Program-made: the position numbers and the translations under genes
Notes under the pieces: model-generated
Databases searched by the model: none
The model's input: only the letters and a program-made list of their open reading frames with translations
What the model was told of the DNA's origin: nothing
Assembly: GCA_014610835.1 (NCBI GenBank)
Contig: QQXM01000036.1
Location: forward strand, 1-46,126
Direction: 5' to 3'
DNA length: 46,126 nucleotides
Source of the DNA: Erysipelotrichaceae bacterium 7770_A6
GTDB lineage: Bacteria; Bacillota_I; Bacilli_A; Erysipelotrichales; Erysipelotrichaceae
Shown: piece after piece, positions 8,027-16,699 of the stretch
Numbering within the stretch: position 1 is the stretch's first letter
Layout of the letters: each line of letters opens with the position of its first letter

Positions 8027-9666
8027 TGCTGGTTCCTTTGGTACAGTTCACTAGCTGCCTTTAAAGAAGCTTTTGTGACTTCTCCAGAAGCAATCAAAGC
8101 AAGCTGTTCAATTGTTTCTTTTTTATTGAGACGTTTCACGCTGGAATGTGTTGCGCCATCAGTATCCGTTTTGGATACAAAATAGTTCTGATCTGCACAT
8201 GAAGCAACCTGCGCAAGATGCGTTACAGAAAATACTTGTGTAGATTTGGACAAAAGCTTCATCTTCTTCCCAATACTGCTTGCTACAGGTCCAGATACGC
8301 CCGTATCGATTTCATCGAAGATGACTGTTGAAATACCTTGTAAATGTGTAAAAATAATTTTCAAGCCTAGCATCAGACGGCTCAACTCACCACCAGAAGC
8401 AGTTTTTGCTAACGGTTTAGGATCTTCTCCCTGGTTCATGCTGATTAAAAATTCAACATGATCATCTCCATAAAGAGATGGTTCAGAATCTGTAAATGAC
8501 GTTACAAATCTAGCATTCGGAAGCATTAAGTCATTCAGATGAGATTGAATTTCTTCATCCAGGCGGTGTGATTCCTTCTTTCTAAATGCAGATAGTTTAC
8601 ATGCATGTAAATGATACACATCATATGCTTTCTGTATCTTCGCATTTAACGCATCTAAGTATTCCTGACGGTGTGTAATGCTGTCTACCTGATTCTGTAA
8701 TTCTTCTTTTTTATCTAGAATATCTTGAATTGTTCTTCCGTATTTTCTTTTTAAACGCTGTATTTCAAAAAGTCTTTCTTCCATCGTATTGATGTCTTCT
8801 TCACTCATATCCATTCCATCCAGATAGGAATGCAGCTGCTGCATCGCGTCATCGATTGCATAGTAGGAATCATTGACTGTAGTCTGAATTGCTTCTAAAG
8901 ATGCGTCTGTTTTTAAAGAAGAAATCTGTTTGTTAAAATCATACAGATCACTTGATAAATGATCATCATACAAAGTAAAAATAGAATTCAATTTATCTAA
9001 TGAATCTTTAATCAGTTTGTACTGTTTTTCGTTTTTTTCTAATTCTTCATCTTCGCCGATTTTCAGTTTTGCATCTTCAATTTCTTTGATTTGATACATG
9101 AAGAATTCAGCATCATTTTCATTATATGTTTCTTGTTCTGCCTTTTGTTTTTCTTTGCGTAAAGCATCATATGTCATATAGGCATCTTTTACGTTGTTTA
9201 AAAGATCATCATCTTTAAGATATTCATCCAATAAATGAATATGACGACCTGTATTTAAAAGATAGGCAGTATCACGCTGACCATGAATATCAATCTGATT
9301 GAGCAGAATATCTTTCATTAAACTTGACGTAACAACTCTATGATCAATTCTCGCAACACTTTTGCCATTTGCATGGATCTCACGTGTAAATGTTGTCTCA
9401 TCATTTACATCAAAGCCGCTTTCTTCCATAGCTTTACATGCATGTGGATCAGAATGTAAATCAAACGTTGCTTCAATGATTGCTCTGTCTTTTCCTTTTG
9501 CAATCAAAGTGCTTGAAGCACGCGTTAAAGACAAGGTACTGATTGCATCAATTAAAATAGATTTACCAGCCCCTGTTTCACCTGTAAACGCACTAAAGCC
9601 ACTTTCGAAGTCAAGATTGATTTCATCAATTAAAATAAAGTTTTGAATGTAAAGATGTTTTAACAT
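8023..9666 (-). CDS. recN: DNA repair protein RecN
   Basis: SMC-like ATPase of double-strand-break repair, 547 aa, close to the usual length. Walker A GETGAGKS is at 29-36. Two long Glu/Lys-rich coiled-coil arms occupy roughly 150-370, the signature ASGGELSRLMLGLK follows, and Walker B ends in FDEID (451-454). The N-terminus MLKHLYIQNFILIDE matches the family start, yet no Shine-Dalgarno sequence is seen in the AT-rich gap after dxs (9 bp). Translation therefore may depend on coupling. It ends in a TGA that overlaps the dinB ATG. Confidence 0.92.
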   Translation of the reverse strand: MLKHLYIQNFILIDEINLDFESGFSAFTGETGAGKSILIDAISTLSLTRASSTLIAKGKDRAIIEATFDLHSDPHACKAMEESGFDVNDETTFTREIHANGKSVARIDHRVVTSSLMKDILLNQIDIHGQRDTAYLLNTGRHIHLLDEYLKDDDLLNNVKDAYMTYDALRKEKQKAEQETYNENDAEFFMYQIKEIEDAKLKIGEDEELEKNEKQYKLIKDSLDKLNSIFTLYDDHLSSDLYDFNKQISSLKTDASLEAIQTTVNDSYYAIDDAMQQLHSYLDGMDMSEEDINTMEERLFEIQRLKRKYGRTIQDILDKKEELQNQVDSITHRQEYLDALNAKIQKAYDVYHLHACKLSAFRKKESHRLDEEIQSHLNDLMLPNARFVTSFTDSEPSLYGDDHVEFLISMNQGEDPKPLAKTASGGELSRLMLGLKIIFTHLQGISTVIFDEIDTGVSGPVASSIGKKMKLLSKSTQVFSVTHLAQVASCADQNYFVSKTDTDGATHSSVKRLNKKETIEQLALIASGEVTKASLKAASELYQRNQQ

Positions 9667-9675
9667 AACAATTTA

Positions 9676-11538
9676 TTATTTCAGATACGAAAGAATACAA
9701 TTCATTACAGTATTCATATCGATCCCTAGATCCTTTCTGAGCAGTCTTTCACTACCTTGCTCAATATAATCATCTGGAATTCCAAATCTCTTTAATGAGA
9801 TAGATACATGATTGTCATTACACCATTCAAGTATCATACTGCCAAGACCATGTTCTAAAGCATCTGATTCATAACAGATAAAATGCATATCTCGATTTGT
9901 GAATTCTTTTAAAACAGTTTCATCTAACGGCTTAAAGTAGCGACAGTTAATGACAGTCACTGGAAGTTCATTGACACTCACTTTATTCAAGAATTTGTCA
10001 ACTGCTTCTCCATACGTAAAGATGCATACCTGATTCTCTTTTTTATCATTGAAAACTTCCCAGCTTCCTACCGGAATCATTTTATAAGCATGCGTTTCAG
10101 CAATCTTTGTATATCCCTTTGGATAACGGAAAGCAAACGGATGATTTTGAGAGAAAGCAGTGTAAATCAGATTTTCGATTTCTTCAGCATCTTTTCCCTG
10201 TGCAATGATCATATTTGGAATACCACTCAATAATCCAATATCATAGATGCCATGGTGTGTTTCGCCATCTCCGCCAACAAGACCAACGTGATCAATTCCA
10301 ATCACAACAGGCAGATCCATTCTCGCAATATCATGATTGATCTGATCATATGCTCTTTGCAGGAATGAAGAATAAACACAGAGATACGGATGCTTCCCAC
10401 TGATTGCTAAACCAGCAGCAAACGTTGCGGCATGTTCTTCCGCAATGCCTGTATCAAAAGAACGTTCTGGAAATTCCGCAAAGAATTCCTGTAAAGAAGA
10501 TCCATTGATCATTGCTGGTGTCAAGGCAACAATATCTTTGCTTTCTTCTGCTAATTTTCTAACTGTATTAGATGCAATATAGGAATAGGCAGCCTGCCCT
10601 TCTGGACAGTGGTGCAGTGCTTTTCCTGTTTCAACATTGAACGGACCAACACCATGCCACTTGCCTTCATAGTCATTTTCACAAGGTTCATAACCCTTGC
10701 CTTTTTTCGTCATGACATGAACAACAATTGGTCCATCATGATCTTTTACCGCTTCAAACACCTGAATCAGATCATGAAGGTTATGTCCATCAATCGGCCC
10801 AATATAGTCAATATTAAAATCACCAAAGATTCCCTTCTTGACAATCTGTTTTTTGATTACATCTCTAATATTCTTTAAACTGATATATACCTGCTGACCA
10901 AATCCACTTGTACGAAGAGATTTCTTCATAGCTTTCTTTAAATTCATATATCCAGTAGAAGAACGCAAATGAGAAAAAGCATGTGTTAATGCACCAACAT
11001 TTTTAGAAATCGACATATTATTGTCATTAAAAACAATAATCATCTTTCTTTGCTCATCACCGATTTCATTTAATGCCTCCATGGACATGCCACTGCTTAA
11101 AGCCCCATCACCAATCACTGGAATGACTTCATATGATTCATGATTTAAATCTCTAGCAATTGCCATACCTAAAGAAGCAGAAAGAGACGTGGAACTATGA
11201 CCAGCTTCCCAGCAATCGTAGATACTTTCTTTTCTTTTCTGAAATCCAGACAAGCCATGATATTGTCTTAATAGTGGAAACTGTGCTGCACGTCCTGTCA
11301 AAATCTTATGTGTATAACATTGATGTCCTACATCAAAAAATATTTTATCTTCAGGCGCATTAAAAACATAATGTAAAGCAATTGTCAGCTCTACAACACC
11401 AAGATTGCTTGCTAAATGTCCTCCTGTTTTTGAAATACTTTGAATTAGAAACTGTCTAATTTCCCCACTCAGCTGTTCTAATTCATCAATACTCATGGAT
11501 TTTAGAAATTCAGGATTTTGAATACTTTTTAAATCCAT
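9676..11538 (-). CDS. dxs: 1-deoxy-D-xylulose-5-phosphate synthase
   Basis: Condenses pyruvate and glyceraldehyde-3-phosphate to DXP, the entry step of the MEP isoprenoid pathway, with thiamine diphosphate. The ATG at 11538 is chosen because the resulting N-terminus MDLKSIQNPEFLKSMSIDEL aligns with the Bacillus enzyme. A TTG start 33 bp upstream would overlap ispA. 620 aa, usual length. H41 (TGGHLAS), the ThDP motif GDGA (143-146) through NDNN (171-174), and the transketolase catalytic glutamate in GIAEEHA are visible. It directly follows ispA, so an early and a late isoprenoid step are co-transcribed. Confidence 0.93.
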   Translation of the reverse strand: MDLKSIQNPEFLKSMSIDELEQLSGEIRQFLIQSISKTGGHLASNLGVVELTIALHYVFNAPEDKIFFDVGHQCYTHKILTGRAAQFPLLRQYHGLSGFQKRKESIYDCWEAGHSSTSLSASLGMAIARDLNHESYEVIPVIGDGALSSGMSMEALNEIGDEQRKMIIVFNDNNMSISKNVGALTHAFSHLRSSTGYMNLKKAMKKSLRTSGFGQQVYISLKNIRDVIKKQIVKKGIFGDFNIDYIGPIDGHNLHDLIQVFEAVKDHDGPIVVHVMTKKGKGYEPCENDYEGKWHGVGPFNVETGKALHHCPEGQAAYSYIASNTVRKLAEESKDIVALTPAMINGSSLQEFFAEFPERSFDTGIAEEHAATFAAGLAISGKHPYLCVYSSFLQRAYDQINHDIARMDLPVVIGIDHVGLVGGDGETHHGIYDIGLLSGIPNMIIAQGKDAEEIENLIYTAFSQNHPFAFRYPKGYTKIAETHAYKMIPVGSWEVFNDKKENQVCIFTYGEAVDKFLNKVSVNELPVTVINCRYFKPLDETVLKEFTNRDMHFICYESDALEHGLGSMILEWCNDNHVSISLKRFGIPDDYIEQGSERLLRKDLGIDMNTVMNCILSYLK

Positions 11539-11551
11539 ATTTACTGCCCAT

Positions 11552-12403
11552 CTACTTTCTACGTTTTTCAATACTTTCGATAAATGAAATTAATTTTTCT
11601 CCATTAAAGTCATGCATTTCAGAAATGCTTTGCTTAACTTTTTCATATTCAGAAATCATGAGTTCTTTACTTTGTTCTAAGCCAAGTAATGATACACTTG
11701 TTTTTTTATCATTTTTTTCATCAGAATTGCTTTTTCCAAATTCTTCACTGGATAATTCTACATCTAAAATATCATCCTGGATCTGGAATGCAAGTCCTAA
11801 TGAAATACCAATCTCATGCCACTGTCTAACTGTTTCATCATTCTTGCCAGCTAGAAGTGCTCCCATCATTAAAGGCGCACTCAATAGACATCCTGTCTTA
11901 TATTTATGTACTTTTCTAACATAGTCCCAGTCACTTGTATTAGATTCATTCATATCAAGATCCTGCCCAAGGACCATCCCATTGCTTCCAGCACATTGTG
12001 CAAGTACTTGAATACATTTTACAACGATGGAAGGATCTGCAGTACTCGAAGAAGCTACATCAAATGCATATGTCAGCAATCCATCTCCAGCCAAGATTGC
12101 AGTTGCTTCATCAAACTGTTTATGACAGGTTAATCTACCACGACGCAAATCATCATTGTCCATTGCTGGAAGATCATCATGAATCAAAGAATATGTATGA
12201 ATCATTTCAATGGCACATGCAAATTCATCCGCAACACTTTCAAGCAATCCATACCCTTTCACCACTTCATACAAAAGATTTGGACGAACTCTTTTTCCTG
12301 GAGCAATCAATGAATAACGCATTGCTTCTTTTACTTTAGAATCAGCCAATTCATCGATTTTTTCTTCAAGAACCTTCTCAATTCTCATCATCTTCATCAC
12401 CAT
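11552..12403 (-). CDS. ispA: Polyprenyl (farnesyl/geranyl) diphosphate synthase
   Basis: Trans-prenyl transferase that makes farnesyl-PP for undecaprenol and quinone-type lipids. 283 aa. The first Asp-rich motif is DDLPAMD at 76-82, with the short-chain spacing. Upstream are GKRVRP at 36-41 and EMIHTYSLIHDD. The second motif DDILD is at 210-214. The start is ambiguous between clustered ATGs at 12403, 12397 and 12391-12388, because the gene begins inside xseB and lacks a clean ribosome site. It ends with TAG, one of the clear uses of that codon as a stop in this window. Confidence 0.9.
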   Translation of the reverse strand: MVMKMMRIEKVLEEKIDELADSKVKEAMRYSLIAPGKRVRPNLLYEVVKGYGLLESVADEFACAIEMIHTYSLIHDDLPAMDNDDLRRGRLTCHKQFDEATAILAGDGLLTYAFDVASSSTADPSIVVKCIQVLAQCAGSNGMVLGQDLDMNESNTSDWDYVRKVHKYKTGCLLSAPLMMGALLAGKNDETVRQWHEIGISLGLAFQIQDDILDVELSSEEFGKSNSDEKNDKKTSVSLLGLEQSKELMISEYEKVKQSISEMHDFNGEKLISFIESIEKRRK

Positions 12404-12593
12404 TTTCTTTCAATAAAGTATCAATCTGACTTTCATACGTCTTTAATTTTTCATCACAGTTTTTTACTAGTTTTAAACCTTCTTCAAATAAAGCAATTGT
12501 TTCATCCAATGGTTTATCATTTGATTCAAGATCAGAAACAATTTTTTCTAGACGTTCCATTGATTCTTCAAATGTTTTTTCTTTACCTGCCAT
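12378..12593 (-). CDS. xseB: Exodeoxyribonuclease VII small subunit
   Basis: Small helical subunit that binds the C-terminal helix of XseA. 71 aa from the ATG at 12593, which is preceded by TTGAGGATATTAAAC; an upstream TTG start is less likely. The family pattern TFEESMERLEKIVSDLES and the acidic tail are typical. It overlaps xseA by 11 bp and ispA by 26 bp. Confidence 0.9.
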   Translation of the reverse strand: MAGKEKTFEESMERLEKIVSDLESNDKPLDETIALFEEGLKLVKNCDEKLKTYESQIDTLLKENGDEDDEN

Positions 12594-13980
12594 GTTTAAT
12601 ATCCTCAACTTTCGTTAAAACCATGCCTTTTGACAAGCGAATTGTCAGTTCATCATTTATATTCAAATCATCTGCATCTGTAATGACTTTATTATTTTTG
12701 TAAGTAACACTATACCCTCTAGATAACACTTTCAATGGTGAATAGGCATCGAGCAGCTTAACCATTCTTTCTAAATCATTATGGTAACGTGTAGAATTAA
12801 GCTGCATCGAAGATTTCAACGATTCTTCCTGTATAGAAAGAAAATGTTTATTACGATCCAGTTGACGATGCATATTCACAACAAGCTGTGCCTGCTGGTT
12901 TTGGATTTCACTGCGTATTTCATTAGAAGATGCAACCATCTTTTGATGAAACAAGGAAGTCATACGATCCAATGCACTTTTTCTTTCTCTTAAAGAGGAA
13001 GGATAGCGCATGAGTCTTTCCTGTGTATACTGCAGCATCACAATCTTTTCATTCAATAGCTTCTTAGGATTTTTCAATACAGAAGACGCTGCCAAGCGAA
13101 GCAGTTGCTGCTGTTTTCTTTCTTCACACGCTTTTACAGCGTTTACCATGCGAATTTGAAAGGAAGAAAGCGTTGCCTTGACATCTACAATATTTGGTGT
13201 CGATACTTCAACTGCACCTGTTGGTGTATTGGCACGTTTATCACTGACATAATCAACAAGGGTTGTATCTGTTTCATGTCCAATACCAGTTACAATTGGC
13301 GTATGCATTGCATAAATTGTACGTGCCAGTGCTTCATCATTAAAACACCAGAGATCTTCTAACGATCCACCGCCACGTGCTAAAATCACAAGTTCATGAT
13401 TTCCTTCATCCGCACGCTTTAAAGCATCTATGATTTTAGGAGAAGCCTGTGTGCCTTGTACAGGGCATGGATATTCATGAATCTTTGCAATTGGCCAACG
13501 TTTGCGGAAAGTAATCAGTACATCTTCTCTAGCAGCTGTATTACTTCCTGTAACTAATGCAATATCCATTGGATATTCTGGCAGTTGTTTTTTATGTGAT
13601 TCTTCAAATAAACCTTCCTGAAAAAGCTGCTTCTTCATCTGTTCCAGCTTTAAATACAATTCACCAATTCCACTCGGCTGCATTGAACTTGCAACCATCT
13701 GCATGCTTCCCATGCTTTCATAGACACTGACATCACCAATTAAAATAACTTTATCACCGTTTTTAGGCTGAAAAGTTACTTTTTTATTCTGGTAGGCAAA
13801 CATCACACATGTTAAAGAAGCTTTCCCATCTTTCAAAGAAAAATACCAGTGCTGTGAATTAGGGATGCGAAGATTGGAAATCTCACCCTCGATCATGACA
13901 CCTCTAAGAACGGGATCAGATTCCATGGATTCTTTAATATAACGTACCAGCCTGCTAACCGGAACTACTCTACGGCTCAT
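12583..13980 (-). CDS. xseA: Exodeoxyribonuclease VII large subunit
   Basis: Catalytic subunit of the single-strand exonuclease VII, 465 aa. An N-terminal OB-fold (about 1-100) with EGEISNLRIPNSQHWYFSLKD leads into the catalytic domain: ALVTGSNTAAREDVL at 141-155 and RGGGSLEDLW at 202-211. A long coiled-coil region (about 280-430) ends in SPLKVLSRGYSV. It overlaps nusB as ATGA. Confidence 0.93.
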   Translation of the reverse strand: MSRRVVPVSRLVRYIKESMESDPVLRGVMIEGEISNLRIPNSQHWYFSLKDGKASLTCVMFAYQNKKVTFQPKNGDKVILIGDVSVYESMGSMQMVASSMQPSGIGELYLKLEQMKKQLFQEGLFEESHKKQLPEYPMDIALVTGSNTAAREDVLITFRKRWPIAKIHEYPCPVQGTQASPKIIDALKRADEGNHELVILARGGGSLEDLWCFNDEALARTIYAMHTPIVTGIGHETDTTLVDYVSDKRANTPTGAVEVSTPNIVDVKATLSSFQIRMVNAVKACEERKQQQLLRLAASSVLKNPKKLLNEKIVMLQYTQERLMRYPSSLRERKSALDRMTSLFHQKMVASSNEIRSEIQNQQAQLVVNMHRQLDRNKHFLSIQEESLKSSMQLNSTRYHNDLERMVKLLDAYSPLKVLSRGYSVTYKNNKVITDADDLNINDELTIRLSKGMVLTKVEDIKHGR

Positions 13981-14357
13981 ATTACATCCAGAATTCGATT
14001 AATGAGTTTGTATGTATCTTCATCGCAATATTTCTTAGCGAGTTCTACAGACTCATTAATAATGACTGCAGCTTCAACTTCCTTTAAGTCAAACTCTGCA
14101 CAGCCATTGATCAGAATTGCTTTTTCGATTGCACCCAGGCGATCGTAAGACCATCCTTTTTTAATTACTTCATTGATATATTCCTTGTATTTTTCTTCGT
14201 TGTCAATCGCTGTATGAATGACTTTTACAAAGTATTCTGGAATATCTTTCTGTTCCATTTCGAATGCATCTTCAATGAGTTGCTTTGTATCACGTTTTAC
14301 CAATAGATACTGATATACAGTAATCATTGCTTTTTCTCTTAGTTCACTTCTATTCAT
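13977..14357 (-). CDS. nusB: Transcription antitermination factor NusB
   Basis: All-helical RNA-binding protein that works with NusE in rRNA antitermination, 126 aa. Family elements are an N-terminal RxxA-type start (RSELREKAMITVYQYLL), W/DRLGAIEKAILINGCAEF, and the closing IINESVELAKKYCDEDTYKLINRILD. Two adjacent ATGs are possible. The second (14357) is chosen because GAGG lies six bases upstream of it and only three from the first. It is first in the eight-gene operon that runs to xerD. Confidence 0.9.
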   Translation of the reverse strand: MNRSELREKAMITVYQYLLVKRDTKQLIEDAFEMEQKDIPEYFVKVIHTAIDNEEKYKEYINEVIKKGWSYDRLGAIEKAILINGCAEFDLKEVEAAVIINESVELAKKYCDEDTYKLINRILDVI

Positions 14358-14377
14358 CATTTACCTCTTTGGTATTT

Positions 14378-14386
14378 ATTTTATCA
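14378..14386 (-). promoter_or_regulatory. Extended -10 promoter of the nusB-xerD operon
   Basis: Minus-strand TGATAAAAT (TGn plus TAAAAT at 14378-14383), about 20 bp upstream of nusB. No good -35 is visible, as expected for an extended -10 promoter. Confidence 0.5.
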
Positions 14387-14394
14387 TGAAACGC

Positions 14395-14423
14395 TTGTAA
14401 ATGTGTATTGAGTTGATTGTATT
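14395..14423 (+). promoter_or_regulatory. Possible promoter of the DUF5662 gene
   Basis: TTGTAA (14395-14400), a 17-bp spacer, TGTATT (14418-14423). It would place the transcription start about 10 bp before the chosen ATG. The boxes are imperfect. Confidence 0.35.
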
Positions 14424-14439
14424 TCAAGGTTGTTCTAAA

Positions 14440-15030
14440 ATGGAAGGCATGCAGAAGAATACGATTGATGAACCATATTTAAAACGTTTATCTGCGCATC
14501 TGCGCACGATCAATGAACATCGCTATCAGGTAATGAAGAACTGCTTTGCCTGTGGTCTATACAGACAAGGATTAACACACGATCTTTCTAAATATTCCTT
14601 CAGTGAATTCCATGAATCTGTAAAGTATTTTCAAGGTACGCGGTCTCCCTACGCTTATGAAAAGGAACACTTTGGTTATGCAGCTGGATGGCTGCATCAT
14701 AAAGGCAGAAACAAACACCATTGGGAATACTGGTATGATGTCATAAACGGTAAATGGCAGCCTCTAGAAATGCCATTTAACTATTTCGTTGAAATGGTCT
14801 GTGATCGTGTTGCCGCATGCAGGATTTATCAGAAAGAAAAATACACAAAAGAAAGTGCATTGAATTATTATCTGACAAGAAATGATTCTCTTTATATGCA
14901 TCCTGCAACAAATGCACGTCTCAAATATGTTCTTGAACAAATTGCGTCCAGAGGTGAAGATGCAGTATTTCAAGAGCTAAAACAACAAGTGAAACAATGG
15001 AAAAAAGATGGAACTGTCCCTACACTGTAA
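14440..15030 (+). CDS. DUF5662 family protein, HD-like metal-binding candidate
   Basis: 196 aa from the ATG at 14440, which has AAGG ten bases upstream. An in-frame ATG at 14401 has no ribosome site. The protein is rich in histidine motifs arranged like a small HD-type hydrolase: HDLSKY at 47-52, HHKGRNKHHWEYW at 86-98, and an aspartate in EMVCDRVAA at 122. These resemble the DUF5662 family, whose members are small and helical and whose biochemistry I do not know. It has no signal or membrane segment. It is divergent from nusB and convergent with guaB, with its own terminator, so it is probably a single-gene unit. The hydrolase idea is inference. Confidence 0.75.
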   Translation: MEGMQKNTIDEPYLKRLSAHLRTINEHRYQVMKNCFACGLYRQGLTHDLSKYSFSEFHESVKYFQGTRSPYAYEKEHFGYAAGWLHHKGRNKHHWEYWYDVINGKWQPLEMPFNYFVEMVCDRVAACRIYQKEKYTKESALNYYLTRNDSLYMHPATNARLKYVLEQIASRGEDAVFQELKQQVKQWKKDGTVPTL

Positions 15031-15042
15031 CAGTTCCTTTTT
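15010..15042 (+). terminator. Terminator of the DUF5662 gene
   Basis: GGAACTGT (15010-15017) pairs with ACAGTTCC (15030-15037), followed by TTTTT. The gene's TAA is inside the hairpin. Confidence 0.75.
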
Positions 15043-15047
15043 CATTT

Positions 15048-15079
15048 AAAAAACTGTTAGAAATTGAATTCTAACAGTT
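15048..15079 (-). terminator. Terminator of guaB
   Basis: Minus strand: a perfect 11-bp stem (15069-15079 with 15052-15062, 6-nt loop), then six T (15048-15053). It begins 7 bp after the guaB stop. Confidence 0.85.
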
Positions 15080-15086
15080 CATTTGA

Positions 15087-16595
15087 TTATTGATTGTATG
15101 AGGAGTCGTTATGCTTAACCTGTACGTCGTGTGCACCACCTTCAACAATAGAAGTAGATGATACAAGTGTCAGCTTTGCCTTATCCTGCAATTCAGGAAT
15201 CGTCAAAGCACCGCAGTTGCACATTGTAGACTTGATCTTCAATGTTGTCATTGCAACGTTTTCCTTCAATGGACCAGCATAAGGAACATAGGAGTCAACA
15301 CCTTCTTCAAAAGAAAGCTTCTTGCCTTGACCAAGGTCATATCTGCCCCAGTTACGTGCTCTTGCACTTCCTTCACCCCAATATTCTTTTACTGTATTTC
15401 CATTTACTACAAGCTTCTGACCAGGAGCTTCTTCAAAGCGAGAGAAATATCTGCCTAACATAACAAAGTCAGCACCCATAGCTAATGCAAGAGTAATATG
15501 ATAGTCATAAACGATACCGCCATCAGAACAGATAGGTACATATACACCTGTTTCTTCAAAATACTTATCTCTTTCCTGTGCTACGTCAATGACTGCAGTT
15601 GCCTGACCTCTGCCAATACCCTTTGTTTCTCTAGTGATACAGATAGAACCGCCACCGATACCAATCTTGATAAAGTCAGCACCAGCATCAGCTAGATATC
15701 TGAATCCTTCACCATCAACAACGTTACCAGCACCAATCTTTACAGAATCGCCATACTTTTCACGAACCCACTTGATTGTATTTGCCTGCCATACAGAATA
15801 GCCTTCACTTGAGTCAATCACTAAACAGTCAACACCAGCTTCAACCAATGCTGGAATTCTCTGTTCATAGTCTCTAGAGTTGATACCTGCACCGACCATG
15901 AGTCTCTTTTCTTCATCAAGTAATTCATTTGGGAATTCCTTATGTGCATCATAGTCCTTACGGAATACCATGTATAGTAAATGATCGTTATCATCTACAA
16001 TTGGTAATGTATTGAGCTTATGATCCCAGATTAAATCATTTGCTTCTGATAATGTTGTATTCTTGTTTCCTACAACAAGCTTTTCTCTTGGTGTCATGAA
16101 TGTAGATACTTTTTCATCTCCACTCATTCTTGATACACGGTAATCTCTAGATGTTACGATACCAAGTAACTTACCACAACTTGTTCCATCATCCGTAACT
16201 GCCATTGTTGAATGACCTGTTTCTTCAACAAGTTTTAATACATCGTTCAATGTAGCATCTTCTTTCAAGTTTGAATCACTTACTACAAATCCAGCCTTAT
16301 AATTCTTTACACGAGCAACCATTGCTGCCTGAGATTCAATAGACTGAGATCCAAAAATAAAGGACATACCGCCTTCTTTTGCTAATGCAATTCCGAGTCT
16401 ATCTCCAGATACAGACTGCATAACTGCAGAAATCATTGGAATATTTAACGTAATTGCTGGTTTTTCACCTTTCTTGTATTTTACAAGTGGTGTTTTTAAA
16501 GTGACATTGTCAGGTGTGTTTTCACTGCCTGTAAAACCAGGAATCAACAAATATTCACTGAATGTGTGTGATGGTTCGTTGTAGTACTTTGCCAT
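15087..16595 (-). CDS. guaB: IMP dehydrogenase of the Tritrichomonas foetus-like type
   Basis: Oxidises IMP to XMP with NAD, the committing step of GMP synthesis. 502 aa from the ATG at 16595; a TTG four codons upstream sits on the Shine-Dalgarno and is rejected. It has a TIM barrel with two CBS domains inserted (about 105-220). The catalytic cysteine is C319 in [12 protein letters not shown], the NAD-site aspartate is D261, and the flap Arg-Tyr pair is R418-Y419 in NWGRYD. The sequence [20 protein letters not shown] and the whole barrel resemble, from memory, the IMPDH of the protist T. foetus, including identical residue numbers. The common bacterial GuaB has a different active-site loop. 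It has its own promoter and terminator. Confidence 0.93.
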   Translation of the reverse strand: MAKYYNEPSHTFSEYLLIPGFTGSENTPDNVTLKTPLVKYKKGEKPAITLNIPMISAVMQSVSGDRLGIALAKEGGMSFIFGSQSIESQAAMVARVKNYKAGFVVSDSNLKEDATLNDVLKLVEETGHSTMAVTDDGTSCGKLLGIVTSRDYRVSRMSGDEKVSTFMTPREKLVVGNKNTTLSEANDLIWDHKLNTLPIVDDNDHLLYMVFRKDYDAHKEFPNELLDEEKRLMVGAGINSRDYEQRIPALVEAGVDCLVIDSSEGYSVWQANTIKWVREKYGDSVKIGAGNVVDGEGFRYLADAGADFIKIGIGGGSICITRETKGIGRGQATAVIDVAQERDKYFEETGVYVPICSDGGIVYDYHITLALAMGADFVMLGRYFSRFEEAPGQKLVVNGNTVKEYWGEGSARARNWGRYDLGQGKKLSFEEGVDSYVPYAGPLKENVAMTTLKIKSTMCNCGALTIPELQDKAKLTLVSSTSIVEGGAHDVQVKHNDSSYNQ

Positions 16596-16628
16596 GTTAA
16601 ATATCAACCCTCCTAAATATTTTAAGCA

Positions 16629-16657
16629 ATTATAGTAAATTAAAGTGATGAAGTAAA
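16629..16657 (-). promoter_or_regulatory. Promoter of guaB
   Basis: Minus strand TTTACT (16652-16657), 17-bp spacer, TATAAT (16629-16634), followed by an AGGAGG about 13 bases before the ATG. No guanine riboswitch-like structure fits in the very short leader. Confidence 0.65.
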
Positions 16658-16664
16658 GGTGTCA

Positions 16665-16673
16665 TGGTATAAT
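16665..16673 (+). promoter_or_regulatory. Extended -10 promoter of proS
   Basis: TGGTATAAT (TG at 16665-16666, TATAAT 16668-16673) lies about 26 bp upstream of the ATG, with GGAG in between. The -35 region is poor. Confidence 0.6.
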
Positions 16674-16699
16674 TTTTAGCGAGAAACGGAGAATTTAGT

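Noticed and set aside
14361-14439. tRNA, rRNA or CRISPR structures anywhere in the window
   Set aside because: No cloverleaf, rRNA segment or regularly spaced direct repeat was recognised by eye in the intergenic regions.
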